Positions 1-11,960 of a DNA stretch of 64,000 nucleotides are shown piece by piece. The notes beneath the pieces were generated by a model that was not told the DNA's origin, did no database searches, and saw only the letters and a program-made list of their open reading frames with translations. The stretch lies in assembly GCA_029851415.1 (NCBI GenBank), contig CM056744.1, forward strand, positions 69,682,172 through 69,746,171, given 5' to 3'. Position 1 is the stretch's first letter; the number at the start of each line of letters is the position of its first letter. The DNA is from Eretmocerus hayati. Lineage: Eukaryota > Arthropoda > Insecta > Hymenoptera > Aphelinidae. Made by a program: the position numbers and the translations under genes.

Positions 1-1484
1 TTCGATTGAAAATAATTCAAATGCAAATTTTTGCTTGTCCTTAAGGTCTGCGAATGTATATTCGTCACTATCACCTAAGATGTGCATCCCAAAGAAACGG
101 ATAAATTCAAGTCCCAAAATGAGGTCTACAGGTAATGATGGCACGCTAAGAATCGGCATCTTTTTGCTTATCCCAGCTATCTCCAGGGGAGTGATCAATT
201 CCCCAGCTACCTCTTCCAATTCTCCGTTCGCCATTTGAGCGTACAAAGAATTAGAGGGTTGGAGCGTAATACCAATTTGCCCTGCGATGTCTCGATACTT
301 TCTGCCTATCGCGGACCGTGCGGGTCCCGAATCTAATAATCCCTTCAATTCTATCGGATCAATTTTTACGTTTTTTACGTTGATCCAATATCGAGGATAA
401 TCTGTCGGTTTTGTCGTATCAGGAACTTTGAAAATCCTAGTCGCGTCAACTTGAAAAGTATTCGCAGTTTCTTGAGATTGTGATTGACTGGCTTCGCAAA
501 CTTTTGAGACCTGTTCGGACGTAGCTAACGCAATGGTCTCATTTACGCCGCTGGTTTCGGCTGATGGTTTTGCCGCGGGCGCGTTTTCTTGTAAATTCAC
601 TGCATTAACCGGCGCATTTTGTTGTTGTATTGGTGGTGGTTGGCCCTGATTCTGGTAATTATTATAATAGCCATTATTATAATATCCACCATAACCTCTA
701 CCACAGTAAGCCCCGCGATAACCACCTCCTCGATTTCCTCTATAACCTCCTCTTGGATAATTGTTTTGGTAATTATTATTGTAATTGCCATTGTAACCTC
801 TATTCTGATTCTGATATTGATTATTTTGACTTTGATTTTGACCGTTGTTATTCGCGTAAAATTCACGCGTCTGAAAATTTTGTTGCTGAGGATAGGTATT
901 TTGGAAATTTTGAGGTGTTGGCCCCGCTTGAGCACCCTGCTGCTGGCCATTTCCACCGTTGCCATTGTTGTTATTATTGCCTCCCCGATCGCCTCGATCT
1001 CTACGTCGACTTCTATTTCGACCTTGCCCGTTATTTTGATTTGAATTTTGCGCGTTATTGCTCTGACTCGCGTTTTGACCGTTCGGCTTCGGTAAGAGTT
1101 CTTCTCGTAATTTCTGAATTTGAATATTCATCAACTTTGCAACATCTGCCATAGTTGTTACCTCGACGGTTGCTAAATCTATCGTCTCTTCTTTAGATTC
1201 CGATTTTTTCTCCTTATCTTGACTTGAATTTTGAGTCTCTTTCGAATTTTGATTCGAATTTTTAGGCTTTTGCGAACTTAATTTTTCATCATCTTTCTTA
1301 GTACCCTGCACAAGTGCTTGATTTTTGCCCGCATCTAAAGCTTTTCCAAGCTCAGTAGCTTGTCTGGAAAATTTCTCAATACCCGCGTGCAAATATCGAC
1401 GCATCAAGGGGTGAAAATCTTTTCTCATATTATAGTAAATACGTTCAACCTGTTTCGATTCGGTGGAGGTTCCGGCATTCTGTT
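1..1484 (-). pseudogene. Gag C-terminal tail and retropepsin-like protease, running off the window
   Basis: An open minus-strand frame picks up gag after the frameshift near 1480. It reads through a K/S/Q-rich region, then a strongly N/Q/G/Y-rich low-complexity stretch (about 600-1030), and enters an aspartic protease. The protease has the active-site block LLDSGPARSAIGRKY near 330 (DSG in place of the usual DTG) and the conserved C-terminal block VDLILGLEFIRFFG near 90-125. Retropepsins cleave the Gag-Pol polyprotein. No CCHC zinc knuckle is evident; the basic N/Q/G-rich tail may take the RNA-binding role (inference). The frame is open at base 1. The hydrophobic plus-strand reading over the same bases is antisense of the N/Q-rich tract and is not a gene. 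Confidence 0.75.
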
Positions 1485-2939
1485 AAAAATTAGACGCATC
1501 GCTGTGATGTATTCGTGAACTGGCTCATCGTCTTTCTGTAATCGTGCGCATGCTTCGTCTGCCAACCGTTCAGAATACTTTTCGTCCTGGTAATGCGCGC
1601 AAAAACAAGTAACCGCATCTTCCCAAGAATTCCAGCTACTACCGCGTAACTGATACAAATTTAACGCTGGGCCGCTCAACAGCACCGCTACTGCGCGTAA
1701 AATATCATTCTCGGACATGCCTGCCACCATTCTGTGTTCATCGACTTTAATCAAAAATTCTTCTAAACTCTGGTTTGCTGAACCTGAAAATCTAAGATTC
1801 CATGATTTTACTGTACGCGTGAGATCTCTCGTCTCAGCTGTATTTCTATCGTTTCTATTTTGTGTATGTGTGTGAAAATCTAAACGCGCTGCATGTGTTT
1901 GTTGCGTGCTATTCGGCTGCGGTGCCTGATTTACGTCCGCTGCCCAACTCACGCGCGAATGGCCGCTGAGTCTTGGCAAAGAGGGTCTCAGATTTTCCCC
2001 TAGGTTCTGAGAATTTTCATTCTCACTATCGCTAGAAGAAATTGCCTCATCGTCCTCGATTTGCCCCGTTTCATTACCCTTATACGAATTATTTCTAACA
2101 CCGCACGATTCATATTCCTCTTCTAATAATGCTTGCTGTAATTGCTCGCGTAAAATTTGACTACGCCTCTTGGGTCTGTTCGAATCTGTCGTTGTGTGCG
2201 TGTTACTATGTGGCTCAGTGCTTGGCTCTTTCGCTTGTTGTTGAGTATTCGATTGTAATGGCGCGCTCGATCTCGCACTATTTCAAAAACGCACCGTCTG
2301 ATCTAAAATATTCTCACGGATGATTTGATTTTCAGCATTTTCGCGGTCTGGCGAATTTTTCCAACTATCCGCGATCTGCATAGGAATTTCATATAACCTG
2401 CCATTTTCATCTCGCAACGTAATAAATTTAATTGGCTGTTCGTTAGCTTTTTGAATTTCCGGGCGCGCGTCATTTTGGACTAACGCTGATCGCCGTTGTG
2501 CATTCGCTTGCACATCCGCTAATTTATCGCGTAATGAGCTTCTTCGCACTCGGTGATTGCGCCTAGTCACATTTCCATCATTCATATTATTCGCGAAAAT
2601 ATCGTCCTCCTCATATCTATTGAGGATTGAACGCCTATCATGAGCTGTCTGTGTGGTTTTGCGTAAAAATCTCGGCACAGCCTCCATCCGCGCGACTTCT
2701 AATTCGGCTAGATCCATCAATAAATATTGATCGAAATCTGTCTCGTTATATTCGCCGCGAACGCGTCTACGCAACCGTTCTATTCGCGCCCTAAATGTTC
2801 CTTCACGCGAGAGCAAGAGTTCACCCAAAGCCTCATTTAACGATTCTTCATCAATATTATTGATGAAATCGTCCGCTATGTGGCTATCCATGTGAGCTCC
2901 CGCCATTTTGTCACAAAAAAAATATTCCTTACTTCTCAA
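1485..2939 (-). pseudogene. gag: Retrotransposon gag, N-terminal and core region
   Basis: A single minus-strand frame of about 485 codons from ATG at 2939, broken by one TGA at 2283-2285. The first ~220 residues are acidic and helical; a Q/N/S-rich linker follows. The core (about 1500-1830) contains the pattern of the Retrotrans_gag family: WNLRFSGSANQSLEEFL, then a W-SWEDAVTCFCAHY block and a DEPVHEYITAMRLIFNRMP block. Gag proteins of this family assemble the particle that packages the element RNA. Near 1480 the frame shifts and continues in another frame to the protease. The stop and the frameshift make it non-functional as read, unless they are assembly errors. Confidence 0.8.
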
Positions 2940-3607
2940 AAATTCAGACGGGCCAGAAATCAGAAATGTCTACTCTCTTGAAAAATTCATTACTTCAATA
3001 TCACGCGTGTGAGAATCACGCAATTATTCATTATTCTATCATGCAAAATATTCTCATATCTTATTCTCATATCATTAAAAATTGGTCAGACGCAAGCGTG
3101 AAAACAGGTCGAGGCAAAATTTAAATGCTAAATCTATATCTGTATTTATTTCTATATGTCTGTTAGACTTGCTACGCCTTTATTCGGCTGATAAAATCCA
3201 AAAGTAATTCTCCTCCCAATACAGAGAGTGAAAGAAAAAAAACCTGCCATCGACTTGTGTTGACGCTTCCGGAGCTTGGTATATCTATATACGCATCGCG
3301 CGATCTTATATTTACGCGTGAGGTACTTGACTCTAACTTTTGCCGGCTAAGCTTGGCCTTGGCGCGCTTTCTATCGATTTCATGTCTCTCAAATTTTCAC
3401 ATAGATTCAAAATTTCTAACGATTTTAACTGAGAATGGACTACTTTACTCATTTTAAAATTTTTAGGCTCGATTTTGGGGTGGATTTTTAATTCCCGCAC
3501 TCTTTTTCATTTCTTGTAACGCTTTTTCGGATGAAATTGAGCTATTGCTCCAAATTTTGCGCGCGAAACGCGTTACTTAAAATTTCAGAGTACAATAATT
3601 AATTAAA

Positions 3608-3619
3608 CGTTGGGCGCCA
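3608..3619 (-). promoter_or_regulatory. Primer-binding site, tRNA-Lys type
   Basis: The minus strand reads TGGCGCCCAACG. TGGCGCCCAAC is the standard primer-binding site of gypsy-class retroelements and is complementary to the 3' end of a lysine tRNA. It lies between the putative LTR and the gag frame, as expected. Confidence 0.75.
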
Positions 3620-3620
3620 A

Positions 3621-4344
3621 TGCGATACGGTAACGAGCCTTTGAGTAATCACCCATATCTGCTTCATCTCAACCTGAAGGGATGAGGAGAATGAGTTCGA
3701 TCTATTCATATATAAATATAACTAATGAATAACTTTTACTCAGACGCTAGATTTTATATTCGCTGTGGATCACTACTCCGTGATCTTCGATAATTTATTA
3801 ACATAAAATACATAAGAAAGATATTCATACAAAAGACATAGAAATATTACGCGTTTATTACGCATCAATGATAATTCTACCTAACGCGCGAGAGAGAGAA
3901 CGCTCTGAAGGGAGAGAGACTCACCATACCGCATACAACCCGGGCCGGGGCCTCGCATCCTAACCGACATATCCCCGTATACGTTGCGCTACGTATCTCG
4001 TTGACCAGGGCTCGGCTGGATCGGCTCCTCGGCTACGCTGTACACCTGGGGCACACTCTTCACATCTCGCACATGACCGACGACCGGGGCCGGTCGCAAT
4101 ATACACTCACGCACGCACACATTCTCGCGCGCGGATATTTACGTCGCCCGTCGGATCGCGACTTCTCCTCTTCGCGGCTCGCGCCAAGCTGACCATCAAC
4201 GACGACGACGACGACGGCGCCGGTGATGACAGCTGATCTTTCTTTTTTATCTCTCTCTCTCTCTCTCTTCGCGCTCTTTCTACTTTTCGGCTGCTTATGG
4301 ATCATTATATGATTCTAGCGCGTGTGGCGATTTACCTCGTCACA
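3621..4344 (-). repeat. Probable 5' LTR of the first gypsy-type element
   Basis: The inner end is set by the primer-binding site: read on the minus strand, this segment ends in CGCA one base before TGGCGCCCAACG. The outer end is guessed at a minus-strand TGTGACGAGG near 4344, giving TG...CA ends and about 720 bp. It holds a CT microsatellite at about 4249-4269 and a GAC run at about 4198-4216. The second LTR is outside the window, so the outer boundary cannot be confirmed. Confidence 0.45.
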
Positions 4345-4393
4345 AACTCATTTGAGTTCTGAGGCTCATGAGTTACCCCGAGTGATTCATGAG

Positions 4394-4930
4394 TTACGGT
4401 GATGTTACTGTTTTTTCGTAACTCAAGAGGTGTTGTGTCTGTAGCTGTAACGTTAAGTCGGCGTTTTTCTGGAAAATGATTACATCCGTCGTTGGGTAAA
4501 AGAAAATTTCTTCTTCGTCAAGTTCGTGGTCTTCCTCGTCGTCTGAGGAATCTAGGTTAGGTTTGGGTGGAAGGAAGGATATGGGTTGTTCTCTTTCTCC
4601 CTCGAATGATACAAAGTTTTTATCAAACAATATCCATGCTCCATATTTCCGAAAATAATTTGATCCTAAGATAATGTCATATTTCACTATGCAGTCTGGA
4701 GGAAGTACATGGAGTCTTATTTCTTTACCAAAAATACAAGTTTTAATCACTCCGAGAAAGTGAATAGGCTCTCCAGATACTCCCGTGACACGTATGATAC
4801 GTGAGACATCCATCTTAATATCAGGTCTACATCAAGTGAGGCGAACGGTGCAAATATCTGCCCCGGTATCCAAATACACTAAACCCTGATTTGCTGGAAG
4901 CATATCATGCTCAATTTTCATCATCGGCCC
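4394..4930 (-). pseudogene. Retropepsin-like protease of the second gypsy-type element
   Basis: The minus strand encodes LVYLDTGADICTV at about 4855-4895, the canonical DTG(A) active-site loop of retroviral-type aspartic proteases. A stop and frameshift follow, then a frame starting at 4813 contains YDIILGSNYFRKYG, the ILG-X-D/N-F block near the protease C-terminus. A run of D/E residues follows (LDSSDDEEDHELDEEEIFF). A protease split by a frameshift; the reverse transcriptase that should follow is absent. Confidence 0.75.
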
Positions 4931-5331
4931 TATTCCTGGGCTTTTGGCAGTTCGTCATTTGTTACGCTCATTATTTCGATTGAAGGCTTCGCCGGCTTGC
5001 CCGCGGTCTGATCTTGACTGCGGGCAGGCTGGGAGTTTAAATGCTGGGTGACAGTAGGATTGGGTGACTGTTGTTGGGTATTTGAGGCTGCAAAGGGTCT
5101 CTCCCCTTGATACGCGTCGGAAAGATATTGAAGAGGGGGAAAATATCCTGGGAACATGGATGGCCATGGTCATGGATAGTCAGAGTGAAATAATTGGAAT
5201 GGGAACAGCGGATAAGGCATATGCAGAGAATTCTGGTAAGGAGAACGAGGTCGTATAGGAGTGTCACAGCGGGTATATGGTGATGTGGGCCGTTGGTATG
5301 GTGAACTTGGACGAGGAGCGGGTGAGTTCGA

Positions 5332-6305
5332 TTAGTCGGCTTTTTGTGCTCTTAATTCAATGGGGTTAGAGAGATAACTCAAATTAGGATGAGCTAAAAT
5401 TCGGCCTTGGGAGTCAAAACGCATCGGCGCTGGAGCTATAATGTCATTTTTCTCGTAATCATGTGGTATATGGTTCCTATCGTATATTCTGGGGTCATTA
5501 CGGTCCATGAAAGTGACGTGTTTCTGCTTATTTCTGTCCATCTCGGGAATTAAAGGGCGTTGTGGGGTCGTGTAATGTACCTCAGCGTGACTCATGTTTA
5601 AGCTCACAGTAAAGCTTCCAGCTTTCTCTGCCGCTTCATGGACCTCGGCCATTGATTTCGGTGGAATGAAAATGATACTGTTCCTCACACTATCTGACAG
5701 TCCGCGAATGAATGATATCAACCCGAGAATTTCCAAAGAAGGTTTATAGTCAATATTTCTAGCTTCCCCTTCAACGGTGTTTTTTGATCGCGGTGATACC
5801 ACCTCTCATCAAGCCTCTGATTCTATTATAAAATTGACGTGCAGATTCATTCTTTTTCAACTTAACTGACATGATCTCATTGATGTGAAAATCGTAAGGT
5901 TTCCTGGGTGGAAAATTCAATTTCAAAAGTTCCTCAAGCTGATCAATAGTCTGTATATTTTCGTCTCCGAGACATTTCCTAGCATCACCTCTAATCTTGG
6001 TTAATATACCACGTAAAAAATCAGAACGTTTATCATCTGGAATCGTTCCGAGATAATTTTCTATGTCTTGGATGAAGTCATTGAGAGGGGTGGTACCACC
6101 GTATTTTTTTAATGTTAGCTAGAGCTTCGCGCACACAACTACTCGAAGAAGTATTAATGAAGGTATCATAAGTAAGTTTCAACTGTTCCTGATTTACCAA
6201 CTCTTTTTGTCTGAGAAAAGTGGTGAGAGCTTGTTCTCGTGCAGTTGCGTCTGCAATGGCGTTGATATCCATCAAGGATTTATTCAGTCCAGAAGAAAAG
6301 GCCAT
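5332..6305 (-). pseudogene. gag: Retrotransposon gag, frameshifted
   Basis: The minus-strand gag starts with ATG at 6305 (MAFSSGLNKSLMDINAIA), shifts frame near 6090-6110, continues through a gag core at about 5790-6080 (GTTPLNDFIQDIENYLGTIP and ARQFYNRIRGLMRGG), then shifts again near 5790 into a frame ending at 5332. Short hydrophobic and tryptophan-poor helices with an F..DIE.YL start and a Y.R+ block are typical of insect gypsy-type Gag proteins. At least two frameshifts make it dead. The C-terminal part is rich in R, D, N and P and contains no clear zinc knuckle. Confidence 0.7.
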
Positions 6306-6606
6306 CTTTGATTTTGAGATTTTGCGTTCTCGGGACGTAATGAGTTATATGTTACACCACTAGGGGTTATGAGCTACGAGATATGAGTTACGTTTTACCA
6401 GACGTGACGTCCAATTTGTCAGTTTCACAGTAAGAGTTCGCCAAGTTCGTGAGAAGGACACAGTTGCAATATTGCAGAAAGATTTTGCAAAAAAGGATGA
6501 ATTTGGGAGTTGAATGAAAGTAGCGCAACAATATGTTCATACAGCTATGACAGATAAACTAATGTTCCAAGATATGCATTCATACATTCAGCAAGTTCAA
6601 CAATAT

Positions 6607-6623
6607 GTCCACCAGGGATGCCA
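6607..6623 (-). promoter_or_regulatory. Putative primer-binding site of the second gypsy-type element
   Basis: The minus strand reads TGGCATCCCTGGTGGAC immediately inside the LTR end. The TGG start and position fit a primer-binding site; the matching tRNA was not identified. Confidence 0.5.
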
Positions 6624-6626
6624 AAA

Positions 6627-7400
6627 TGTTAAGACCGGATTTGATGGGCCCGGGTAACAAATATATTCAGTTCAGTGTGGGTTTTTGGAACATGAAGAGC
6701 GAATTGCCACGTTGAACTTGCTTATACTTACAGTCTCTTCCTGTAAATATATATTTATATATAGATATATTCCTGTTCATTCCGAAATCAGAAAAATGTA
6801 TATTGATATATCAAATTTGAACCAAAGAATGTTAACTGTTACTCTGAATAATTTTCTCTATGGAAATATGTATGCATCCATAAGGGAATGGATCGGATAT
6901 ACATATATTTCATAAAGAGATAACTCTGTTTTTATTCAAAAGAAAATTGGATTGATTTGGAATGGAGATACTTTTTCGAGTGATTAGTTTTCACAATAAT
7001 GGCTTTTGACTCACAATTAGTCCCCTTAAGTCTACTCTAGGAATCCAATGACTTCTCTAGAGGCTGATCTTCAGTACCAAGGATAGGACGGGTTCTGATC
7101 CGTTGAATGTTGAAGGTTTATTCTGAGCTGACCCATCTGCAGCTGTCTTGAGGACTTATTATATGCTGGCCCTTCTGCAGCTTCTGGGTATCGCCGTATC
7201 CCAAAATGTGGGATCAAGTCTTGTTTGAGTTCACTTACTCAAAGAACGTCGCTTTGTTTCGCGATTTCCAACACGCGCGTGGGCGCTACCCAAGTAAACA
7301 CTCAAACACTTAGTAACGGGTCTATACAAAGACTGATCGTTTAACTGACGCTGATGTTCAGTTCTTATAGTTTTGAAGGATTGAGGAATTTGCACCTGCT
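6627..7400 (-). repeat. Probable LTR of the second gypsy-type element (outer end uncertain)
   Basis: Read on plus, the inner end is TGTTAAGACCGG directly next to CCAAAA and the primer site. On minus this gives an LTR ending CTTAACA followed by TTTTGGCATCCCTGGTGGAC, a common arrangement in insect gypsy-type elements. An AT-rich TATA-like tract lies near 6745-6775. No matching second copy exists in the window, so the outer end is a guess. I see no gene here. Confidence 0.4.
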
Positions 7401-7639
7401 TTTCGCCGTGCGCGTAACTCGGGGTTACTGTGAGTTACGCGCCCTTCAACAACAATGCGCTCAATAATCTTGATTGCTCAATCAAATGGAGGTCACTCGA
7501 AAGACAGGCCAATCCCAATCGCAAATCAGCGTTTTCCTTTTCTTCGGGCAATCTGGGTCACTCCGGGATGGCGGGACGCCACATCTGTTCAGTTTTTCCC
7601 GTAATCGGAGTGTCATAGATATGACTACATATTATCGTT

Positions 7640-8829
7640 GGAAGAAATAGGAGCAATACGGAGGAAGAATGTAATGAGTCATAGATCCCACAGGTTTTGA
7701 CGAATGCCTCCTGTTCAGAATTGCAACAATTCTGGGTGTGATTCCTTGTGGAGAAGTTGTGAACATCGGGGCCTCCCGAGAATATTGTATCGACACCGCA
7801 AGACGATTCGTCGAGTTTTACGACTGGTATTACATTCCTACAACCTTTCATCTAATATTGATTCACGGATACCTATTTCTGAGGAAACTGGATCCAGCGA
7901 TAGGCTTGTACTCAGAAGAGCCCCTTGAGAGCAGGCACAGAATCCTCAAATCCTACAGAAATCACAGGGCGAGAAGATGTGGCAGGTGAAAGACCTTATA
8001 CAGTGATGACTGCATTATCAACCGTCACAATTGAGGTGATTCGGTGATATTTGACTTCTTCGCCCAGAGAGCTAGGGCTCATCAATTTTATAGTCAGAGA
8101 GACCATGACCCGTCTAGTGTTAAGAAAATTATGGGTTAACAGGATTTTCTCAAGAACAAATCATTTGGAATTTGGATCTCTAATACACGGCTTACGGGCA
8201 CTTAAACTTTTCTCACGGGAAGTGACGAGAGATTTCCCTGGAAACATCGGCTCTCTTGATGGGAAACATCAAGTCTTTCCTCATCACTATCGAATCAAAG
8301 CTTCCTACATCAAGTACAAAGCCGTGACTTCCATAAATTATCATGAATTGACAGAAATGGGATTCTGTTTTACAATTGAGGAATGAATCTTCGTAGAGAT
8401 GGGGTATGCGCTTTCTGGCAATCTGATTGTCGTACTAATCTATCGTAAATTATTTACAAGGTTTCAACTAATGAAGACGTGTTTCAATGCCTACTCCTCA
8501 ACTCAGATCCGCAGATATCGATGATGGAAAAGTTGAAGAAATAGAAGAAATGTCCTTTGACGGATCAAATGTTGTCGCTGATTCAGCCACGAGCCGATGG
8601 AACAATAGACTTCGTGAGAAATGCTGACCAGTATCTCATTGATGGTTCACGATTCACTGATGACAGGTCCAATGAATCGAGAAATGATGATGATACTGAA
8701 TGCGATGATGATATTGAACACGATAATGATGAATATGATAGTAGCCACTCTGACGATGGTGGCAGCGATGACAGATCAAATGACGAAGAAGATGTAGAGA
8801 GTGACCCTGAGTACATTGATCATGACTGA
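7640..8829 (+). pseudogene. Remnant of a widespread insect transposon-associated protein
   Basis: Plus-strand peptides at about 7715-7985 (REYCIDTARRFVEFYDWYYI, PTTFHLILIHGYL, SEEPLESRHRILKSYRNHRA) match a family I recognise from many insect and cnidarian transposon-rich genomes, function unknown. The next conserved block, TNEDVFQCLLLNSDPQIS, appears only at about 8468-8520, so about 480 bp separate them. An acidic C-terminal tail (8640-8829, mostly D, S, E and N) ends at a stop at 8827. The 480-bp break is either an insertion or a degenerate intron: it starts GTGAAAG after AG and ends ACAAG, but splicing there does not restore frame. Confidence 0.55.
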
Positions 8830-9240
8830 AGAAATTACTCAGATTTCCCTATGGTTTTGTCTAGTGCTTACTCGTTATGTACTTCATGCTGTCCTGCCCG
8901 AGATTTCTTTGATTAAAAGATGGGTATCGCATAGGACTCAGCATTTTGGTATCATTCAACTAATATCCCCGTGATGACGGGAAGACATCATGTAAAGATG
9001 GAGGACGGTATCTGTAGGATATCGCAGGTCCGTTCCAATCAAGTACGGGACAGGAGAGAGAGCTACACGTCTTTCAGTGCATTCCATATCGGTTGTCAAT
9101 GACCATAATAATTTATGAGTCATTGCTAGTGCACCGTGTCATATGATGGATCAAGAGTACGTCTACGTGGAGGGATGAATCGCACGCAATATTCCTTCCA
9201 ACACCTGCACCACCCATTATTCCTCGGTATCCTTATTCGT
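8830..9240. other. Unassigned spacer
   Basis: No coding similarity, RNA gene or repeat recognised here. Composition is close to that of the flanks. Confidence 0.5.
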
Positions 9241-11960
9241 GAGAATGCTGTTAATAGAATGATTTAGATTTAAATTTACCTAGGATCGATCAGAAATGAT
9301 TCGGAGATATTGGACAGGGCCCAAGACACACCCAGGAGAACTCAAGATATACCGTGAATGTTCCCAGATTGGCAGTGGGAGATTGCATCCCGTGGAATTG
9401 ACCTTCCCCTATCCCATTAGCAGCAATTTCCGACCCTTTCAGGCCCAATACCAATCGCAAATCGTTCTGCAGTGACCCTGAGACATGAGACCGGGACAAA
9501 AGTATTTCGGACGCAACTCAGGTGTACTTGATGAGATACCAATCTGGCAGTAGTACGATTCCTATCCTCAGATGTATCATTTTCCGTGGGTTCCGCACGG
9601 ATTTCCAACGATCCTGGGCCCAATCTTCGTTTGACATCTCACTACAGTGGATCTGAGTGACGAGACTGGGCTCAAAATATTTTTAGTCGATCTCAAAATG
9701 AACAGGATGCCTTATCCATTCGGTAGGAATAGAATTCACCCCCTAGAATTCATGATTTTGAATACAATTTGCAGTTATTTCCGATGATTCTGGACTCAAT
9801 ACCGATCTCAGATCGCACTGCAGTGACTCTGAGACTTGGGACCGGGCTTAAAATATTCACTGACAAACATGAAATCCGATGGAATCGCTCGCGATTCGGC
9901 AGTTTCACGATTTCCGTTCTGAATCCCATCATTTCCCGTGGAATCCGCACGAATTTCCGACGTTTTGGGGTGCAATACTGGTTTTAAATCGCTTTGCAGT
10001 GGTTCTGAGCGATGGGCCTGGGCTCAAAGTGATTCTAGTCGATTCAAAAATGTATTGGATTCCTCATGAATCTTGGCAGTAGTACGATTTACCCCTAGAG
10101 ATCATCATTTTCTGTAGGGCCCGCAGAAGCTCCCCACGACTCCGGGCCCAAGATCGATCGCAGATCGCACCGCAGTAATTGTCAGGCACGGGTCCGGGCC
10201 CAAAATACTACTAGTGGAACTCAGAATGTCCCGAATCCATCCTTAGATTGGCAGGAGTGGGATTTACGCCGTAAAATCCATCACCTTCTATAGAACCCGC
10301 GCTGATTTGCGAGTACTCTGGCACAAATATTGGTCCCCAATTGCACTGCAGTGGTTCTCAGACATGGGAATGTGCCCAAAAAATTCACTGGAAAACTTGG
10401 AACTCGATAAGATCGTTCTCGAGTTGACAGTAGTATGATTTCCTTCCTGATACTTGTCATTCTCCGTGGGATCCGCACGGATTTCTGATGATTTCGGCCC
10501 AATCTTGACTGCAAATCACACTGCAGTGATTTGGGGGCATGACACCGGGCTCAAAATATTCACTGTTGGAGTCGTAACGAGATGAAATGGGACTTACCTA
10601 GGCAGTGATACGAATGAAGGGAAAAATTCCACTATTCTTCATCGGATCGACTGTAGTTCACGACAATACTGAGCTCAATATGCATCTGAAATGTCTCTGC
10701 AGCAATCCTCAGATACAGGATTTGGCTAGAAATTCCCGTCTGTGATCCTAGATTGTGCTCTATGTATTTCTGGCGTAGCAGTGGTACTTATTGGGAGTTA
10801 GAATCATAAAATCTGTTCCACTTCTAGTGCCACTTCGCCATTTCTGCCTGAGAATCGATCTCACAGCTTCCAGCAGATATAGTGCTGTTCAAAATCACGT
10901 GGAATGATCCCAAAATGTATCTCAATTGCTGTTCAGGTGGCAGTAGGACGATTCCCGGCCTATAATCCACGATTATGAGAGAATTCCCTACCTTCCTGAA
11001 ATGCTGCTGGATCAGGATTGATCTCAGTGCTCTTAGCAGCGATTCTTGGGTGTGGGATTGGGCTCAAAATCCTGTGAGTGAGATTCAGAATCAGCTCCAA
11101 TCGTTGATTTGTTGGCAGTACTTCTTTTATTCACCTGAATATCATCATTTTGCTCCAAATGTGCCGTATCTGTTAGCCTTTTTCGACCCAATACCGGTAC
11201 TGAATCTCACTGCAGCAGTTCTCGAACTCAGTAGCAGTCTTAAAATCTCGCCGAGTAATCACAGAGTACACTCCGAGTATTTCTGAGCTGGCAGCAATAG
11301 GAATCCCGAGCTGAGATCGGCCAATCGGGATGATTTGCAACGCCAGTGACATACTCCTGATACATGCCGTATTAGAATCGATCCCAGTACTCTCAGAAGC
11401 TATCTCCAGATCTCAGATCATGCTTAAGATTATGTTGAATAACCCTGGATTGTAATGTGATCATTTTCCATGTGGCAGTAGAGCGGTTTCCAACCTATGA
11501 TTCATAATTACCCATAAATTTGCTCGATTCATCTCACGCTTTTGGCTCAGAATTGATCTCAGACTTCTCAGCAGCAATTCCCAGATTCGTGCTTTAGCTT
11601 CATATTTCGTGAGGGGGGGCTAGAATGTACGTCAAGCCTTAACTTGTTGGCAGTAGAGTTCTCCTCCATCTAGAATTCATATTTTTTCCCCAAACGTCAA
11701 ATTTCTTTCTAGCTTTTCTGGCCTGATATCGGTCGTGAAATCATCCCAGAATTCATTGCGATTATCTTTCAGGGGGCAGCAAAACGGTCACCGACTTGAA
11801 ATCAACGATTTTGGTCAAATATACAGTGTCTATAACATGTTTCTGGCTAAAAATCGCTCTCAAAATTCATAGCAGTGGTTTTCAGGTTCGAGGATAGGCC
11901 TAAAATTCAACTATAGGGTCCTAGGATGTACTCCGAGTATATTCAAGTTGGCATTAGAAC
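9240..11960. repeat. Diverged satellite array, about 176-bp period, about 15 monomers
   Basis: A TGGCAGTAG-type block recurs near 9371, 9543, 9897, 10073, 10249, 10427, 10600, 10928, 11114, 11290, 11471, 11649, 11773 and 11950. Most intervals are 172-181 bp; one monomer near 9720 has lost the block. Between blocks each monomer carries CATCATTTTCCGTGG-like, GGGCCCAATA-like and GGGCTCAAAAT-like segments. Divergence is high, roughly a quarter of positions by eye, and rises to the right. Short reading frames inside it are meaningless. Confidence 0.85.

Larger units (their letters stand above)
1..4344 (-). mobile_element. Ty3/gypsy-type LTR retrotransposon, 5' part, cut by the left window edge
   Basis: The minus strand shows, in order, a probable LTR (about 4344 to 3621), a primer-binding site (3619 to 3608), a gag frame (2939 to about 1480) and a gag-tail/protease frame (about 1480 to 1). 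Reverse transcriptase, integrase and the other LTR would lie beyond position 1. Order and motifs are those of a Ty3/gypsy element; clade assignment is not possible without pol. The copy is defective, with one in-frame stop and one frameshift in gag. It abuts the protease end of a second element of the same orientation at about 4345-4394, so one probably inserted into or truncated the other. Confidence 0.8.
4394..7400 (-). mobile_element. Second gypsy-type element: LTR, gag, protease remnants
   Basis: On the minus strand: an LTR-like segment (inner end at 6627), a primer-binding-site-like sequence (6623-6607), gag pieces (6305 to 5332) and protease (about 4930 to 4394). Pol is missing: the element stops where the first gypsy-type element begins. 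The outer LTR end was not located; 7400 is only a working limit. Confidence 0.65.

Noticed and set aside
619..1154. Plus-strand frames rich in I, T, V, S and Y that look like membrane or low-complexity proteins
   Set aside because: They are the antisense of an N/Q/G-rich gag tail in the minus-strand retroelement; the minus frame continues into a protease with a DSG motif.
8250..8290. GNIGSLDGKH as a Harbinger-type transposase motif
   Set aside because: No other Harbinger blocks occur nearby and the frame is short; kept only as a remark.
8557..8829. Acidic D/S-rich frame as an independent gene
   Set aside because: It follows directly after conserved blocks of the decayed transposon protein and is better read as its C-terminal tail.
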